Below the pieces are notes generated by a model, which worked only from the letters and a program-made list of their open reading frames with translations, searched no databases and was not told the DNA's origin. Below, in pieces: positions 51,583 to 60,988 of a stretch of 64,000 nucleotides of DNA (position 1 is its first letter; every line of letters starts with the position of its first letter). Source of the stretch: Nitrososphaerota archaeon (GTDB lineage Archaea; Thermoproteota; Nitrososphaeria; Nitrososphaerales; CADDZS01). The position numbers and the translations under genes are program-made. Location of the stretch: NCBI GenBank assembly GCA_021325255.1, contig JAJPHP010000081.1, forward strand, positions 1-64,000. Reading direction: 5' to 3'.

Positions 51583-51650
51583 GGCGGAGCGAAAGGAGAT
51601 GGTCCCACATGGTGTGGGATACATCCAGATCCCTCCGCCATTCGTTTTTC
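51583..51650 (+). terminator. Complex hairpin followed by T-run
   Basis: GGCGGAG (51583-51589) pairs with CTCCGCC (51633-51639). Inside, GATG pairs with CATC and TCCCACA (51603-51609) pairs with TGTGGGA (51613-51619) around the loop TGG. A run of five T follows at 51645-51649. This is the most elaborate folded segment in the window. It may be an intrinsic-like terminator of the zinc-finger gene or a small structured RNA. The inner stem has a one-base bulge. Confidence 0.55.
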
Positions 51651-52136
51651 CCCTTTGAGCATGCTGAATAGTCTTAGCACGGAGGTCTATTCTTTCTCAG
51701 CAAATGGATCTTGCGCCAAAATATCGTCGATTACCATTCTTTTGCCGTCTTTGAATCTGCTATCACCCCAGTTTTTGCTGATCCCGCCGCTGCGCCTTTT
51801 GCGGCTAGGAGCGAAACGGAAAAAAGCAATTCTGAATATCAGTCCTTTACGGATCGTGCCTCGTAGAGGATTATTCTAAGTAACTTATTTACTCGTCATG
51901 AAAAATTTCCAAAAATGGCACTGACGGCAGGCTAGCTGCATCCGCAATCGCGGATTGAAGTTCCTGGCACTAGCGAATGCTGGTGATGAGAACAATCGAG
52001 CGGCATTATTCATTTGATTTCAGGTATTAGTTAGGTGAAATGAATTGCACATGGTCTTGGTTCCAGATGTTGGTGGAATACAAAGACTCGCAATATCGGC
52101 CCTCAATTTGCTTCAGTTATTGAAGGTACCAAGTAT
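51651..52136. other. Intergenic stretch with one coding-like leftward frame
   Basis: On the reverse strand a frame open from 51875 to a stop at 51687 reads naturally near its end (NWGDSRFKDGKRMVIDDILA then QDPFAEKE) and lacks an ATG, GTG or TTG at its head; only an internal ATG is present. It may be a remnant. A six-pair hairpin ATCCGC/GCGGAT lies at 51940-51955. No other gene is seen. Confidence 0.25.
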
Positions 52137-52829
52137 GTGCCTGTACTGAGCACGTCCCAGGAGCAACTAGTGCTCGTCCGAGATGGAGATCCTATCCTAA
52201 CGTATAGAGTGTCTGGTACCAGCCCTAGGGTCAACCAGAGGGTGGGAATGGAAGCCATTACGAGATACGTTGACTCGGTAAAGAAGGGTGACCACCTCGT
52301 GATGCTCTACGATGATCCGAAGCTCGCAAGATCCATCGAATTTCATTATGTGAAAAACGGGATCGCGAAAGGGGAGCTATGCCAGTACATTATTGCGAAA
52401 GACGATGTAGAGTCCTCGGAATCGATCACGCGGCAAATGGAAGAAGACGGAATCAAAACTTCTGCTCACCTCAAGGCAGGACGCCTTGAGTTCAGGAAGA
52501 TTGGAGACCCTTCAAAAGATTCACGCGGTTTCCAGCACGGTGCGAGCAAAATACTTGAACAATTAGTCGAAGGCGTGAAATCTCCGATCCGGATGGTGTT
52601 GCATGTAAAATACGAATTTCGCACAGAGGATGAGATTTCGGCTCACGCCGAATTCGAGAGAAATATACACCATGCATTTTCAAACAACTTTCCCGGTTCG
52701 ATGCTCTGCAATCATTTTGTCGGGAACAGCAGAATGGAGTTGCACAGGGGCTGGACAAGGTCAATGCTTGATCCTCATGACTGCGTGTTCTTCGTTTCTT
52801 CAAGCAGGAACACTCTGTCAATGCTTTGA
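52137..52829 (+). CDS. MEDS-domain sensory protein
   Basis: A 230-residue protein (GTG start). After about 35 residues it has VKKGDHLVMLYDDPKLARSI with EFHYVKNGIAKGELCQYIIA, the MEDS (DcmR sensory) pattern, a RecA/KaiC-related fold found in archaeal and methylotroph regulators. The C-terminal part keeps the fold with HGASKILEQLVEGVKSPIRM and MLCNHFVGN. It has no Walker A and no DNA-binding domain, so it is probably a sensor or partner of kinases or KaiC. It converges with the cyclase gene. Confidence 0.72.
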   Translation: MPVLSTSQEQLVLVRDGDPILTYRVSGTSPRVNQRVGMEAITRYVDSVKKGDHLVMLYDDPKLARSIEFHYVKNGIAKGELCQYIIAKDDVESSESITRQMEEDGIKTSAHLKAGRLEFRKIGDPSKDSRGFQHGASKILEQLVEGVKSPIRMVLHVKYEFRTEDEISAHAEFERNIHHAFSNNFPGSMLCNHFVGNSRMELHRGWTRSMLDPHDCVFFVSSSRNTLSML

Positions 52830-52951
52830 AGCTAGCGTATTGCCGTAACTGATGCCAAGCAACAAGATACTAATCGTGGTGAAGTCAGGTCTAAATCCGT
52901 GGTCTACGAACGTCGTGAATTCCATACTTGAATAATTAAGCAGGAGACGGT

Positions 52952-54967
52952 TCAATCCTGCTCGACGATTTCTTGGCTAGGCAGGGCAGCGGAAAGTCCC
53001 GCCCGTCTGAGGAGCTCGTCGAACCTTGGATCACTTCGAACGTTAGCCAAGCGCTTGTAAAGTCTAAACCAACCGAAGAATACCTCCCGATTGTCCACTG
53101 CCTTTTCAAGCCAGTAAAAGCACTGATCTAAGTTGTCCAAACCCGCGAAAACAAACGCCATGAGCGTGCACTTTACCCCGCTCGTTTCAGGAGCATTCTT
53201 CAGCTCGTCTTCGACTATTCTCATCGATTCCCGAGTATCCCCGGTGACCGCATGGATGTAGGCTTCATCCGCCTGGAGATATGGGTCAGTAGGATCAAGA
53301 TTCCTCATTTTGTTCAAGTACTTCATGGACTCTTCCCACTCTCCTCGGGCAAAGTGATGCACCATGTAGGCTTCGTCCACGAAAGGGCTTTCTGGGTCTA
53401 TTTCGGAGAGCTTTTGCACTTTCTGGAGCGCCTCATCATACTTGCCGAGATCGAGGCAAGCATAGATCATCGACATTGTGATCGCGGAAGAAAGAGGATC
53501 CAGCTCTTCCGCGAGAATCAGTTCCGCGAAGGCGTCCTGCTCACGGCCAAACTGTTCGAGGCAGTTTGCATACCAGTGATGCGCTGTGGCGTAACTTGGA
53601 TTTAGAGCAATGGCTCGCTTGAATTCTTCCTCAGACTCGAGGAACTTAAAATCATACAGCAGCGATTCTGCGAGCGAAACGTGAGCCTCTGCGAGACTCG
53701 GGTCAAGCTCCAGAGCCTTCTTGATGTATGTCTTTGCCTCTTCAAGCGAGGACGGGGCCGGCGCAAAAAGATAGTCTCCCAGAAGAATGTGAATGTCCGC
53801 CATTCCTGAGTACGCTCTCGCAAAAGCGGGATCATGACTGATTGCAAATTCAAATTGTGCCTTGGCGTCTTTGATTGCCCTTTCAGTTCTGCTCTGCAAA
53901 AGCGATCGACCCTTGAGGTATGCCGCGTAAGCTGTCAGACTCTTCGTGTCCTTCCTTTCAATGCGTGCGCTCTCCCCCGCCATCAGTGTCACTCTCAAAG
54001 AATCTGCAACGCGTCTTGCGATGTCACTCTGGATAGCGAAGACGTCATCGAGCTCCCTGTCATACCGACCGGACCAAGTTGTCTCCTGAGACTCCACGTC
54101 GATCAGTTGGGCTGCTATTCTTATCTTGTTCCCAGCCTTTCTGATGCTTCCCTCTATAACGTAAGGAACCTGCAACTCGCTCCCGATCTCCTTCGCAGAT
54201 TTCGAGCTTCCCTTGTAGCGGTTTACCGAAGTTTTAGCAATCACTCTGAGGCCCTTTATTTCAGAAAGCGCAGTGATCAATTCTTCAGTCATGCCGTCTG
54301 CAAAGTAGCTTTCACTAGGATCGGGGCTGATGTTGACGAATGGGATTATTGCGATACGATTCTTAAAAGAAGTAGGTAGCGAGGAAGTGCCTGAACCAAG
54401 CGGGGCGTCCACGTCGTCCCGTCTGTTATCCCTTTCATCCTGCCACGGAAGTAGAATTTGGTAGAGATCCGTCTCCAGATCTATGTTTTTCAGTTTCTGC
54501 GCAGGCATCTTCACAAGAGGGTAATTTATTTTGTTCCTAATCTGGTAATACGCTTGTTCTGAGACACAAATTCTGCCGGGCAGTGCTTGATTCACTATTC
54601 GGGATGCAATATTCACGGTATCACCAAGGATGTCGTTCTCTCTATGTACGACGTCCCCGAGATGAATGCCGATTCTTATTTTGAATCTCTCCAGGTCCGC
54701 TGAGCTCCTATTTCGCTGGCAAAGGTGAGACTGAATTTCGATGGCACATAGGACAGCCTCAAGGGCACTCTCAAACTCGAGCAGGAAGGCGTCTCCCATC
54801 GTCTTTACTTCCCTCCCCCTGTACTGTCGAAGGACAGATCTAACTAGCGCGTTGTGTTCTTCAAGTACCCTTAGCGCCAGGGATTCGTCCCTCTGAGCCA
54901 GCGCAGAGTACCCCGTCATATCAGTGAATGCAACTGCGCTGAGTTTTCTTGGACCTTCCTCGCTCAA
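52952..54967 (-). CDS. Class III adenylate cyclase with TPR repeats
   Basis: A 671-residue protein of bacterial style. The cyclase domain (1-180) has every key residue: metal Asp16 (FTDMTGYSAL) and Asp59 (VKTMGDAFLLEF), purine-binding Lys55 and Asp112, transition-state Asn119 and Arg123 (GDTVNIASRI). The Lys/Asp pair points to ATP, thus cAMP. Residues about 205-335 are the TolB-N-like domain (AIIPFVNISPDPSESYFADG, VPYVIEGSIRKAGNKIRIAA). From about 345 there are some eight TPR helix pairs (ALELDPSLAEAHVSLAESLL). No membrane helix. This layout is common in proteobacteria and actinobacteria, so lateral transfer is likely. No cAMP-binding protein is visible nearby. Confidence 0.92.
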   Translation of the reverse strand: MSEEGPRKLSAVAFTDMTGYSALAQRDESLALRVLEEHNALVRSVLRQYRGREVKTMGDAFLLEFESALEAVLCAIEIQSHLCQRNRSSADLERFKIRIGIHLGDVVHRENDILGDTVNIASRIVNQALPGRICVSEQAYYQIRNKINYPLVKMPAQKLKNIDLETDLYQILLPWQDERDNRRDDVDAPLGSGTSSLPTSFKNRIAIIPFVNISPDPSESYFADGMTEELITALSEIKGLRVIAKTSVNRYKGSSKSAKEIGSELQVPYVIEGSIRKAGNKIRIAAQLIDVESQETTWSGRYDRELDDVFAIQSDIARRVADSLRVTLMAGESARIERKDTKSLTAYAAYLKGRSLLQSRTERAIKDAKAQFEFAISHDPAFARAYSGMADIHILLGDYLFAPAPSSLEEAKTYIKKALELDPSLAEAHVSLAESLLYDFKFLESEEEFKRAIALNPSYATAHHWYANCLEQFGREQDAFAELILAEELDPLSSAITMSMIYACLDLGKYDEALQKVQKLSEIDPESPFVDEAYMVHHFARGEWEESMKYLNKMRNLDPTDPYLQADEAYIHAVTGDTRESMRIVEDELKNAPETSGVKCTLMAFVFAGLDNLDQCFYWLEKAVDNREVFFGWFRLYKRLANVRSDPRFDELLRRAGLSAALPSQEIVEQD

Positions 54968-55487
54968 AGTTTTCGTAAAGGGCCCATTAAGCAGGCTAAG
55001 ATTAAAGTGTTCGCATATTGCTGCGAGCTTCTAATGTGAGGGTAAAACACGAAAGTTCCGTGAGCCTCGTGAAGTGCGAGGTGTGGATCTAGTCAAATCC
55101 AAGGAGACTTGCCAACAGCTTTCCACAACGGTGCGAATTGTTCTTCCTGCAACTTCTTTCCAATTCTAGAGATGAACAAACGCGAAGATTAGATTTCGGT
55201 AGCTACCTCTTCCATCCCGCTCTATTCATTGAGTAAGCATGGCATGATTTCTACATATTCCCGCTCCCTGCATCTCTTCAGAGCCGTCAACATATCCTTA
55301 TATCATGTAGAAAGCTCAACTGAACGTTATCACTCTCACTTATGCCCTCCTTCGAACGAAGGCCTTCGGGTTGGAGTTGAATCAATGACTAGCTTCTCCC
55401 TCAAATTGCAGAGAGGATGAGGCTTTGAATGCCTTTGTCGAACTCTGAAAGAAGGGAGAGCAAGTCGAGAATCACATTCAGCATACG
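54968..55487. other. Divergent intergenic stretch
   Basis: The 520 bases between the divergent cyclase and MFS genes show no gene. A small palindrome CCTTCG-AA-CGAAGG lies at about 55349-55362, followed by CCTTCGG. It could be an operator or a transcript end. A/T-rich promoters should lie near 55000 (leftward) and 55440 (rightward). Confidence 0.35.
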
Positions 55488-57029
55488 GTGTGCAGTCTAA
55501 AATTGAATCCGAAGGACTCGGTCTCTACGTCAAAGAATCCCGCTGATGCAACAACTCCGCCGACGACGTCTCTCCCCGGAGGCGAAGTGAATGCAAAGCC
55601 CCAATTTGACCTGTCTTACGCAAATCGCATCCTAGTTCTCTTTGCTCTACTTGCGGCTTCAGTAATGTACATCGAGATAATGCTCACGCCGTCTCTCCCT
55701 GAAATACAGCAACAGTACGGGGTAACTAGTGCTCAAGTCAGTCTTGTGCTCGCACTGTACACCGTCTTTGGGACGGCTATCAATCCGATTGTCGGAAAGT
55801 TGGGAGACATCTATGGGAAGAAGAAGATTCTGACGATTATTTTGGTCTGCTACTCGGTTATGGTGACGCTCACCTCTTTTGCGCCCAATTTCAATGTCCT
55901 TCTCGTGTCAAGGACGTTCCAGGGCATCGGTCTTGGTATATTCCCGCTGGCATTCAGCCTCGTTAGGGAACAATTTCCAAGGGAACTCGTCCCAAAGGCG
56001 CAGGGTCTCCTGAGTGCGATGTTCGGTGCCGGACTGGCCCTTGGGCTTCCGCTCGGAGCTTTTGTTGCGAACGACTACGGCTGGCAGACAAACTATCACA
56101 TTGCAACTCCATTTGTGATAGCTCTTACTGTTCTGATCGTAATAACTGTTAGAGAATCCGTCTACAGGAACATCAAAGCAAGGATGGACTACGTAGGGGC
56201 AGGAGTGCTGGGAGTCTCGCTTGCCCTAATTGTGCTTGCGCTCTCAGAGGGATCCGCCTGGGGCTGGACCTCCGCGCCGGTTCTGGGAATGATCGTAGTG
56301 GGCGTTGCCTTGCTAGTCCCTCTGTTTCCATTCGAGCGCAGAATGAAGGAGAATGCAGTTTTGAATTTCCGGCAGCTCAGCATAAGGAACGTTCTCGTAT
56401 CAAACATCATCGGCGTTATAGTCGGAATGGGGATGCTTCTGTCTTTCCAGTCGATCGTGTTCCAGCTCGAAGACATCAAGCCAGCCGGATACGGGTTTGA
56501 TATCTTCACAGCGGGACTCTACCTGCTTCCACTTGCGATAGTCATGCTGATCGTCACTTATCCCGTCGGTGTCCTAATCTCTAGGATCGGAGTCAAGCCG
56601 TTCCTGATTGCTGGCAGTGTAATTGGGTCGATCGGATTTGTACTAATATCCACAGCGACAACCGCGGCTCAAATTCCAGAGTATCTTTCGGTCGCTTCCG
56701 TAGGGCTTGCGATGCTCATGGTTTCTATGCAGAATCTCCTAGTTCTAACGGTCAAGCCTAGCGAAATGGGGCTCGCGACATCCATGAACACCGTATTTCG
56801 TAATGTCGGAAGCAGCCTCGGCGCACCCATAGCCGGTTCCATACTCTCGACGTTCACTTTTCAAGCGGTCCTGGGCAGGTTCACAATTGCACTTCCGACA
56901 CAGGCGGCTTTCCAGTATACATACTACATCGCAGCGATCACGTTCGTCTTTTCCCTGATCGCTTCACTCTTTGCGCATGAAGTCATGGGCAAGAGGGCAA
57001 AAGAAGAGTTTTCAGGGCCGAGCAGTTAG
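55488..57029 (+). CDS. MFS drug/metabolite exporter (DHA2-like)
   Basis: A 513-residue transporter with a 45-residue polar N-terminus and twelve to fourteen hydrophobic segments. VLFALLAASVMYIEIMLTPS then LPEIQQQYGVTSAQVSLVLA is typical of helix one and loop; GKLGDIYGKKKILTIILVCY is the MFS loop 2-3 signature G-x3-D-x-G-x-K-K; SRTFQGIGLGIFPLAFSLVR is motif C-like. It probably exports small drugs or metabolites by proton antiport. The TTG/GTG start at 55488 is a guess within the polar tail. No regulator is adjacent. Confidence 0.9.
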   Translation: MCSLKLNPKDSVSTSKNPADATTPPTTSLPGGEVNAKPQFDLSYANRILVLFALLAASVMYIEIMLTPSLPEIQQQYGVTSAQVSLVLALYTVFGTAINPIVGKLGDIYGKKKILTIILVCYSVMVTLTSFAPNFNVLLVSRTFQGIGLGIFPLAFSLVREQFPRELVPKAQGLLSAMFGAGLALGLPLGAFVANDYGWQTNYHIATPFVIALTVLIVITVRESVYRNIKARMDYVGAGVLGVSLALIVLALSEGSAWGWTSAPVLGMIVVGVALLVPLFPFERRMKENAVLNFRQLSIRNVLVSNIIGVIVGMGMLLSFQSIVFQLEDIKPAGYGFDIFTAGLYLLPLAIVMLIVTYPVGVLISRIGVKPFLIAGSVIGSIGFVLISTATTAAQIPEYLSVASVGLAMLMVSMQNLLVLTVKPSEMGLATSMNTVFRNVGSSLGAPIAGSILSTFTFQAVLGRFTIALPTQAAFQYTYYIAAITFVFSLIASLFAHEVMGKRAKEEFSGPSS

Positions 57030-57063
57030 TCCACTAGACTGGATGAACTGCTCTCGCGACAAG

Positions 57064-57599
57064 TTACTTTAGACTCCTTGAAGGGTCCGAAAGCCTGTTG
57101 CCGTAGCGCTCGATGAGCGCTATTTCCTGTAGTGGGCTACGATTTTTCTTCTCCTTTCCCGTAATCTTTCGGGCAGGATAACCAAACCCTAGAAACGCGG
57201 CAGGCTCTAACTCTGGTGGAATTCCAAAATCCTTCCTCACTTTCTCTTTGTTAGCACCCGTGAATATGCATGAGCCGACTCCGAGGTCCCACGCGACGAG
57301 CTGCCTGTCCTGGACTGCCCTGCACGCGTCTATCATGTAACCGCTTATCTTCGGATTCGTCATGACGATGATGGCAAAGTCATCTCCTCCGACCCACCTG
57401 CCGGTCGTGCTTTCTTCCGCAAGTCGCCTAATGTTCTTTTTGTCCTGAATCAGGATGAAGCACCAGTGCTGAGTATTGCTAGAACTTCCGGTAAGCCTTG
57501 CTGGCTCGAGCACCTTGGACTTGACATCTGGGGGCACTGGTGTCTATCTTCGAGTTGACGTACTTCAATCTTTGATGCTATACATTCAATAACGTCCAT
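57064..57599 (-). pseudogene. Nitroreductase-family gene with a 5' frameshift
   Basis: The main frame (57064-57537, 157 residues from a GTG) has SSNTQHWCFILIQDKKNIRR, VWAGGDD-like RWVGGDDFAIIVMTNP, LVAWDLGVGSCIFTG and PAAFLGFGYPARK, all nitroreductase FMN-binding regions, but lacks the N-terminal helix. That helix is present just upstream in another frame: ATG at 57599 gives MDVIECIASKIEVRQLEDR, matching the family start. The frames differ, and one missing base near CACCAGTGCCCCC (about 57538-57543) explains it. The family normally starts with M-D-x-x-E-x-I-x-x-R-x-S-V-R. Either a pseudogene, a GTG-started short form, or a sequencing error. Confidence 0.8.
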
Positions 57600-57838
57600 G
57601 ATTTGTGTTAAGCCATCCACAATCAGTTAACGTCATACACTTGAATTTTGGGTGGGCACTAATAATGAAAGCGGAACAAAAATAACAAAAGTGATTTTTT
57701 TTTTGTGATTTCTTTCTTTCCCAATTAGTCGTCGACTACAACGAAGAAAGTTGCCAACTTACTGGATAAGGTAGAAAGAGTGAAGCACAGGAGTTGGAGA
57801 GATGAGCTGAACCTCTACGTCGTTCTCAAAACGATCCT

Positions 57839-58774
57839 TCAACTCTGAGGAGTGGAAGAAGGAGGTTGAGTCGACGATGACGAAGGTGGTGGTGGAGGCG
57901 GAGAGCCACTTCCAACGCCTGCTGGGCGGGATGTAGCCGAAGCTCCAGGTACAGGCATTCTCTTTTGCACATCTGAAATGCCCAAGTAGACAAGAATGGG
58001 TGCTACAATGTCCACGACTGGTATGATGTAGAGTATTCCTCCGACCTTGATCAGAGTGTTGTCGTACCTTTCGCCTGTTCTCCATAGACCGATTATCATC
58101 CCAATCACTCCGATTAGGAGGGCAATTCCGGCGACCACGAAGAGCACTCCTCCTCCGATGAATAGTCCAAGTGCTGGGCCAGCTGTAAATGAAGATGTAG
58201 ATGAACTTGAAACCGCTCCGAGCGATCCTACCGCCACTCCCGCGATGATCAGAATGAACGCGAGAACGAAAAGTCCCAGACCAACAAAAAGTGAAGTCAT
58301 CAGCCTTGCAGGGGTTCTAAAGGCTGTGTCAAGCGTAGAGAGGTCGCGGAAAGCAGAACGTGCCTTGAGTATGGCATATATTCCAAGTACGAAACCAATT
58401 ATCCCCACGACCGCGAAAGCGACACTCGAAGCAATCGATGCGGCTCCAGCATTTCCACCAAAGAGGCCGGCTGTAATCAGCGAAGTGTCTCCGCCGAATA
58501 TTGGCACGATGACTCCAAGTATGATCCATAATATACCTACAATCGCGAACAGCCTTATCTTCGCAAGCGCGCTTCGATCTGTTTCTGAGAAAGCACTCGC
58601 TCTCGGTGGTGCTACAGCCCGAGGTGCCACCAGAAGAGTCTGGCCGCACGCTGGACAAAACCTTGCTCCTTCTTCAACATTCCTTCCACAATTTGGACAC
58701 ACTGGCAAGACTTGGTCTTTCCACCTTTCTTCACTATGAGAATATACACGGTCTTTGTAACTGTGGAGAGACAA
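57839..58774 (-). CDS. Zinc-ribbon DUF973-like membrane protein
   Basis: A 311-residue protein. VCPNCGRNVEEGARFCPACG (about 25-44) is a zinc ribbon. Seven or so hydrophobic segments follow, such as LFAIVGILWIILGVIVPIFG and AFAVVGIIGFVLGIYAILKA, with the Gly/Ala-rich layout of the archaeal DUF973 family. The last 40 residues are a Pro/Ser-rich cytoplasmic tail (GSGSPPPPPPSSSST). The role is unknown. The gene stands alone between the nitroreductase remnant and the ABC exporter. Confidence 0.75.
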   Translation of the reverse strand: MSLHSYKDRVYSHSEERWKDQVLPVCPNCGRNVEEGARFCPACGQTLLVAPRAVAPPRASAFSETDRSALAKIRLFAIVGILWIILGVIVPIFGGDTSLITAGLFGGNAGAASIASSVAFAVVGIIGFVLGIYAILKARSAFRDLSTLDTAFRTPARLMTSLFVGLGLFVLAFILIIAGVAVGSLGAVSSSSTSSFTAGPALGLFIGGGVLFVVAGIALLIGVIGMIIGLWRTGERYDNTLIKVGGILYIIPVVDIVAPILVYLGISDVQKRMPVPGASATSRPAGVGSGSPPPPPPSSSSTQPPSSTPQS

Positions 58775-59172
58775 AGGTGACTTATGAACCGCAGTGGAGA
58801 TCGATTCTCGATCTCTTCCGAAGTTCGAGTGGCAGAACCCTAGATGAATGACGAATCGAGGGGCTAAACTTTGGTGGCACAGGGCTCAATCTTAGGGACC
58901 TCCAGAGTAATCCTTTCTCCAGATTGTTTTTGAAGCATTCTTTTCGAGTTGTGAGCCAAGTCAAATGCTCTGCGCATCGCAGCGCGATACTCAAATTCGT
59001 AATTGAAATGATGAATGTGGCAGCGCTTGCACTCTCCACACCGGCAAGCGTTGGAATATGTACTGTCGAAAATCGGAGTGATGTGGCAGCGTCAAGTGAG
59101 AGTTTCTGAGGCTGGCAACAAAAGTTCCCCAATGCCCTAGCACACTTCTGCACTTAGACTAATTTCTAAGAT
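58775..59172. other. Intergenic stretch, no gene seen
   Basis: Nearly 400 bases between the DUF973-like gene and the exporter permease. Short leftward and rightward frames are present but none has protein character or a family match. The promoter of the leftward DUF973-like gene should lie close to 58800. Confidence 0.35.
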
Positions 59173-60048
59173 CTAGGGCTGGCGCCACCTAGCCTTGAAA
59201 GCTGCGAGTACTAGGAAGAATGCAGTGTAGCCTAGAAGCACACCCCAGCTCACCTCAAGCTGGCCCAAAGAGTAGGCCTGCAACCCGAATATCGACTGCA
59301 TGAGTATCGAAAGGTGAGTCGTTGGTACCAAGTACGCAAGGAACCTGTAAGCCTGAGGGATTACCTCGATTGGATAGAACACCGGTGGCAGTACCGTCAA
59401 GAGTGTCGCAACGAGCGACGTGATCGAGAATGCGCTCCTGCTCTGGAGAATGAAAGTTGAAAGAAAGAACCCTAGAGCAGAGGAAGAGACCCAAGCAAGG
59501 ATCATCACAACCACCACCAGCGGAAAGCTCCATGTAATCAGGCCAAGGTATGCGAAGAGGCCGATGAGGACCGCGAGCGACGGGGCAACAAAGGTTACTT
59601 CTCCCAGCGATAGGCCGATCATATAATCCACTGCGCTGAGGGGCGAGGCGACACAGAAATCTTGAAACTTGAACTGAACGCGGTTGAAGGTTGCATCGGC
59701 ACCGAGGAATAGCCCAGCCTGGACGAGGATGGAGATCGTGGCTCCTATGAGGCCATATGGCAGATATCGGCCTCCTCCGATCACGAATAGAAAGAAGAGG
59801 ACAGTGAATGGAGTCGTCGAGCTGAAAACTATGAAGCCGGGAGATCTGATTACGACAAGAATCCCCGTATAATATGAGAGAGACGTTACTGCCCTAATCC
59901 TTGCCCCCATACCAAGTGATAGCTCCTCCGTCTTTTGGTGCGATTCGAACTGCGGTTGCTTTAGCTCAGCTTGCTGTAGGCGTTCTCTTTCTCTTTCTTC
60001 CTTCAAATCCTCCATGCTAAGTCTGTGCCCCCTTTTACGTGTCCTCAT
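59173..60048 (-). CDS. ABC-2 type exporter permease
   Basis: About 291 residues if the ATG at 60048 is used, which overlaps the ATPase stop by 14 bases and so couples translation. A 50-residue charged N-terminus is followed by six hydrophobic segments: IVFSSTTPFTVLFFLFVIGG, LIGATISILVQAGLFLGADA, VVVVMILAWVSSSALGFFLS and VLPPVFYPIEVIPQAYRFLA, the last being the ABC-2 signature near the C-terminus. It forms a daunorubicin-type exporter with the ATPase. The substrate is unknown. Confidence 0.9.
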   Translation of the reverse strand: MRTRKRGHRLSMEDLKEERERERLQQAELKQPQFESHQKTEELSLGMGARIRAVTSLSYYTGILVVIRSPGFIVFSSTTPFTVLFFLFVIGGGRYLPYGLIGATISILVQAGLFLGADATFNRVQFKFQDFCVASPLSAVDYMIGLSLGEVTFVAPSLAVLIGLFAYLGLITWSFPLVVVVMILAWVSSSALGFFLSTFILQSRSAFSITSLVATLLTVLPPVFYPIEVIPQAYRFLAYLVPTTHLSILMQSIFGLQAYSLGQLEVSWGVLLGYTAFFLVLAAFKARWRQP

Positions 60049-60988
60049 TTTTTTGTTGATTTTCGGCTCGGACTTTGTCTTCAGCCTCCGCGCCCACAAG
60101 ATCGATGAACACATCGTCGAGGCTGATTGGAGAGACGTTCGCCCTGGTCTTTCTCTGGATCGCGAGAGAGGTAATCTCGTTCGCCCTCTGTTCGTCGGTA
60201 AGAACTCTTAGGACGTCCCCGATTCTCGAAACTTTTCCATATGGCGCCAGCTCCTGTTCCGAAAAGCCTGACGCAACGTCAACCCTCATCGTCTCACTGA
60301 TTGAGGACTTGAGCTCCGGAACGCTGCCCACCTTAAGCAAACTCCCTTCAGAGATTATAGCGATGGAATCCGAAATTGCCTCTGCCTCGTCCAGGTAGTG
60401 AGTGGTGAGGACTATTGTTTTTCCCTCCCTTTTTAGCCCAACAATCTCACGCCATACTTCGCGCCTTGCCACAGGGTCGAGACCTATCGTTGGTTCGTCC
60501 AGAAATAGAAGCTCGGCTTCGGTTGCCAGGGCCATCGCCACAAGAGTCCTCTGCCTTAAACCACCGCTCAGATCGTCGGTAGATGTCTTGGAGTATTGCG
60601 AGAGCCCGAGTTTCTCAAGTGTTTCCCTCGCCCTGCTTCTTGCGGCCCCAATTCTCCACCCTCTCGAGGCAAGACTCATCATCACGTGGTCGTAAGGAGT
60701 GAGCGATTGGAACGGACGCATCTCTTGCGGCACGGCAGCAATCCTTTTTCTGATGTGCTTGGGCTGACTCACCGCGTCAAAGCCAAGAACGCTAATCGTA
60801 CCGGAAGATGGCATCAACTGGGTCGCGGCAATTCTCAGAAAGGTTGTCTTCCCTGCTCCATTCTTGCCAAGGAGCGTGAATATTCGGTATTTTGGAATCG
60901 CAAGGCTCACATCAGATAGGGCGGGGCGCAGAGATTTTCGATACGTCTTTGAAAGATTTCTGCTTTCAATCGCTATATCAGAGCTCAT
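60035..60988 (-). CDS. ABC exporter ATPase (DrrA-like)
   Basis: A 317-residue ATPase. Walker A is LLGKNGAGKTTFLR, the Q-loop lies in AVPQEMRPFQ, the signature is DLSGGLRQRTLVA (LSGG), Walker B is LLFLDEPTIGLDPVAR and the switch His follows in LTTHYLDE. The C-terminal 90 residues are the DrrA-like extension. It drives the ABC-2 permease encoded directly after it. The pair resembles drug or lipid exporters. No regulator is adjacent; upstream is a 479-base gap. Confidence 0.94.
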   Translation of the reverse strand: MSSDIAIESRNLSKTYRKSLRPALSDVSLAIPKYRIFTLLGKNGAGKTTFLRIAATQLMPSSGTISVLGFDAVSQPKHIRKRIAAVPQEMRPFQSLTPYDHVMMSLASRGWRIGAARSRARETLEKLGLSQYSKTSTDDLSGGLRQRTLVAMALATEAELLFLDEPTIGLDPVARREVWREIVGLKREGKTIVLTTHYLDEAEAISDSIAIISEGSLLKVGSVPELKSSISETMRVDVASGFSEQELAPYGKVSRIGDVLRVLTDEQRANEITSLAIQRKTRANVSPISLDDVFIDLVGAEAEDKVRAENQQKNEDT

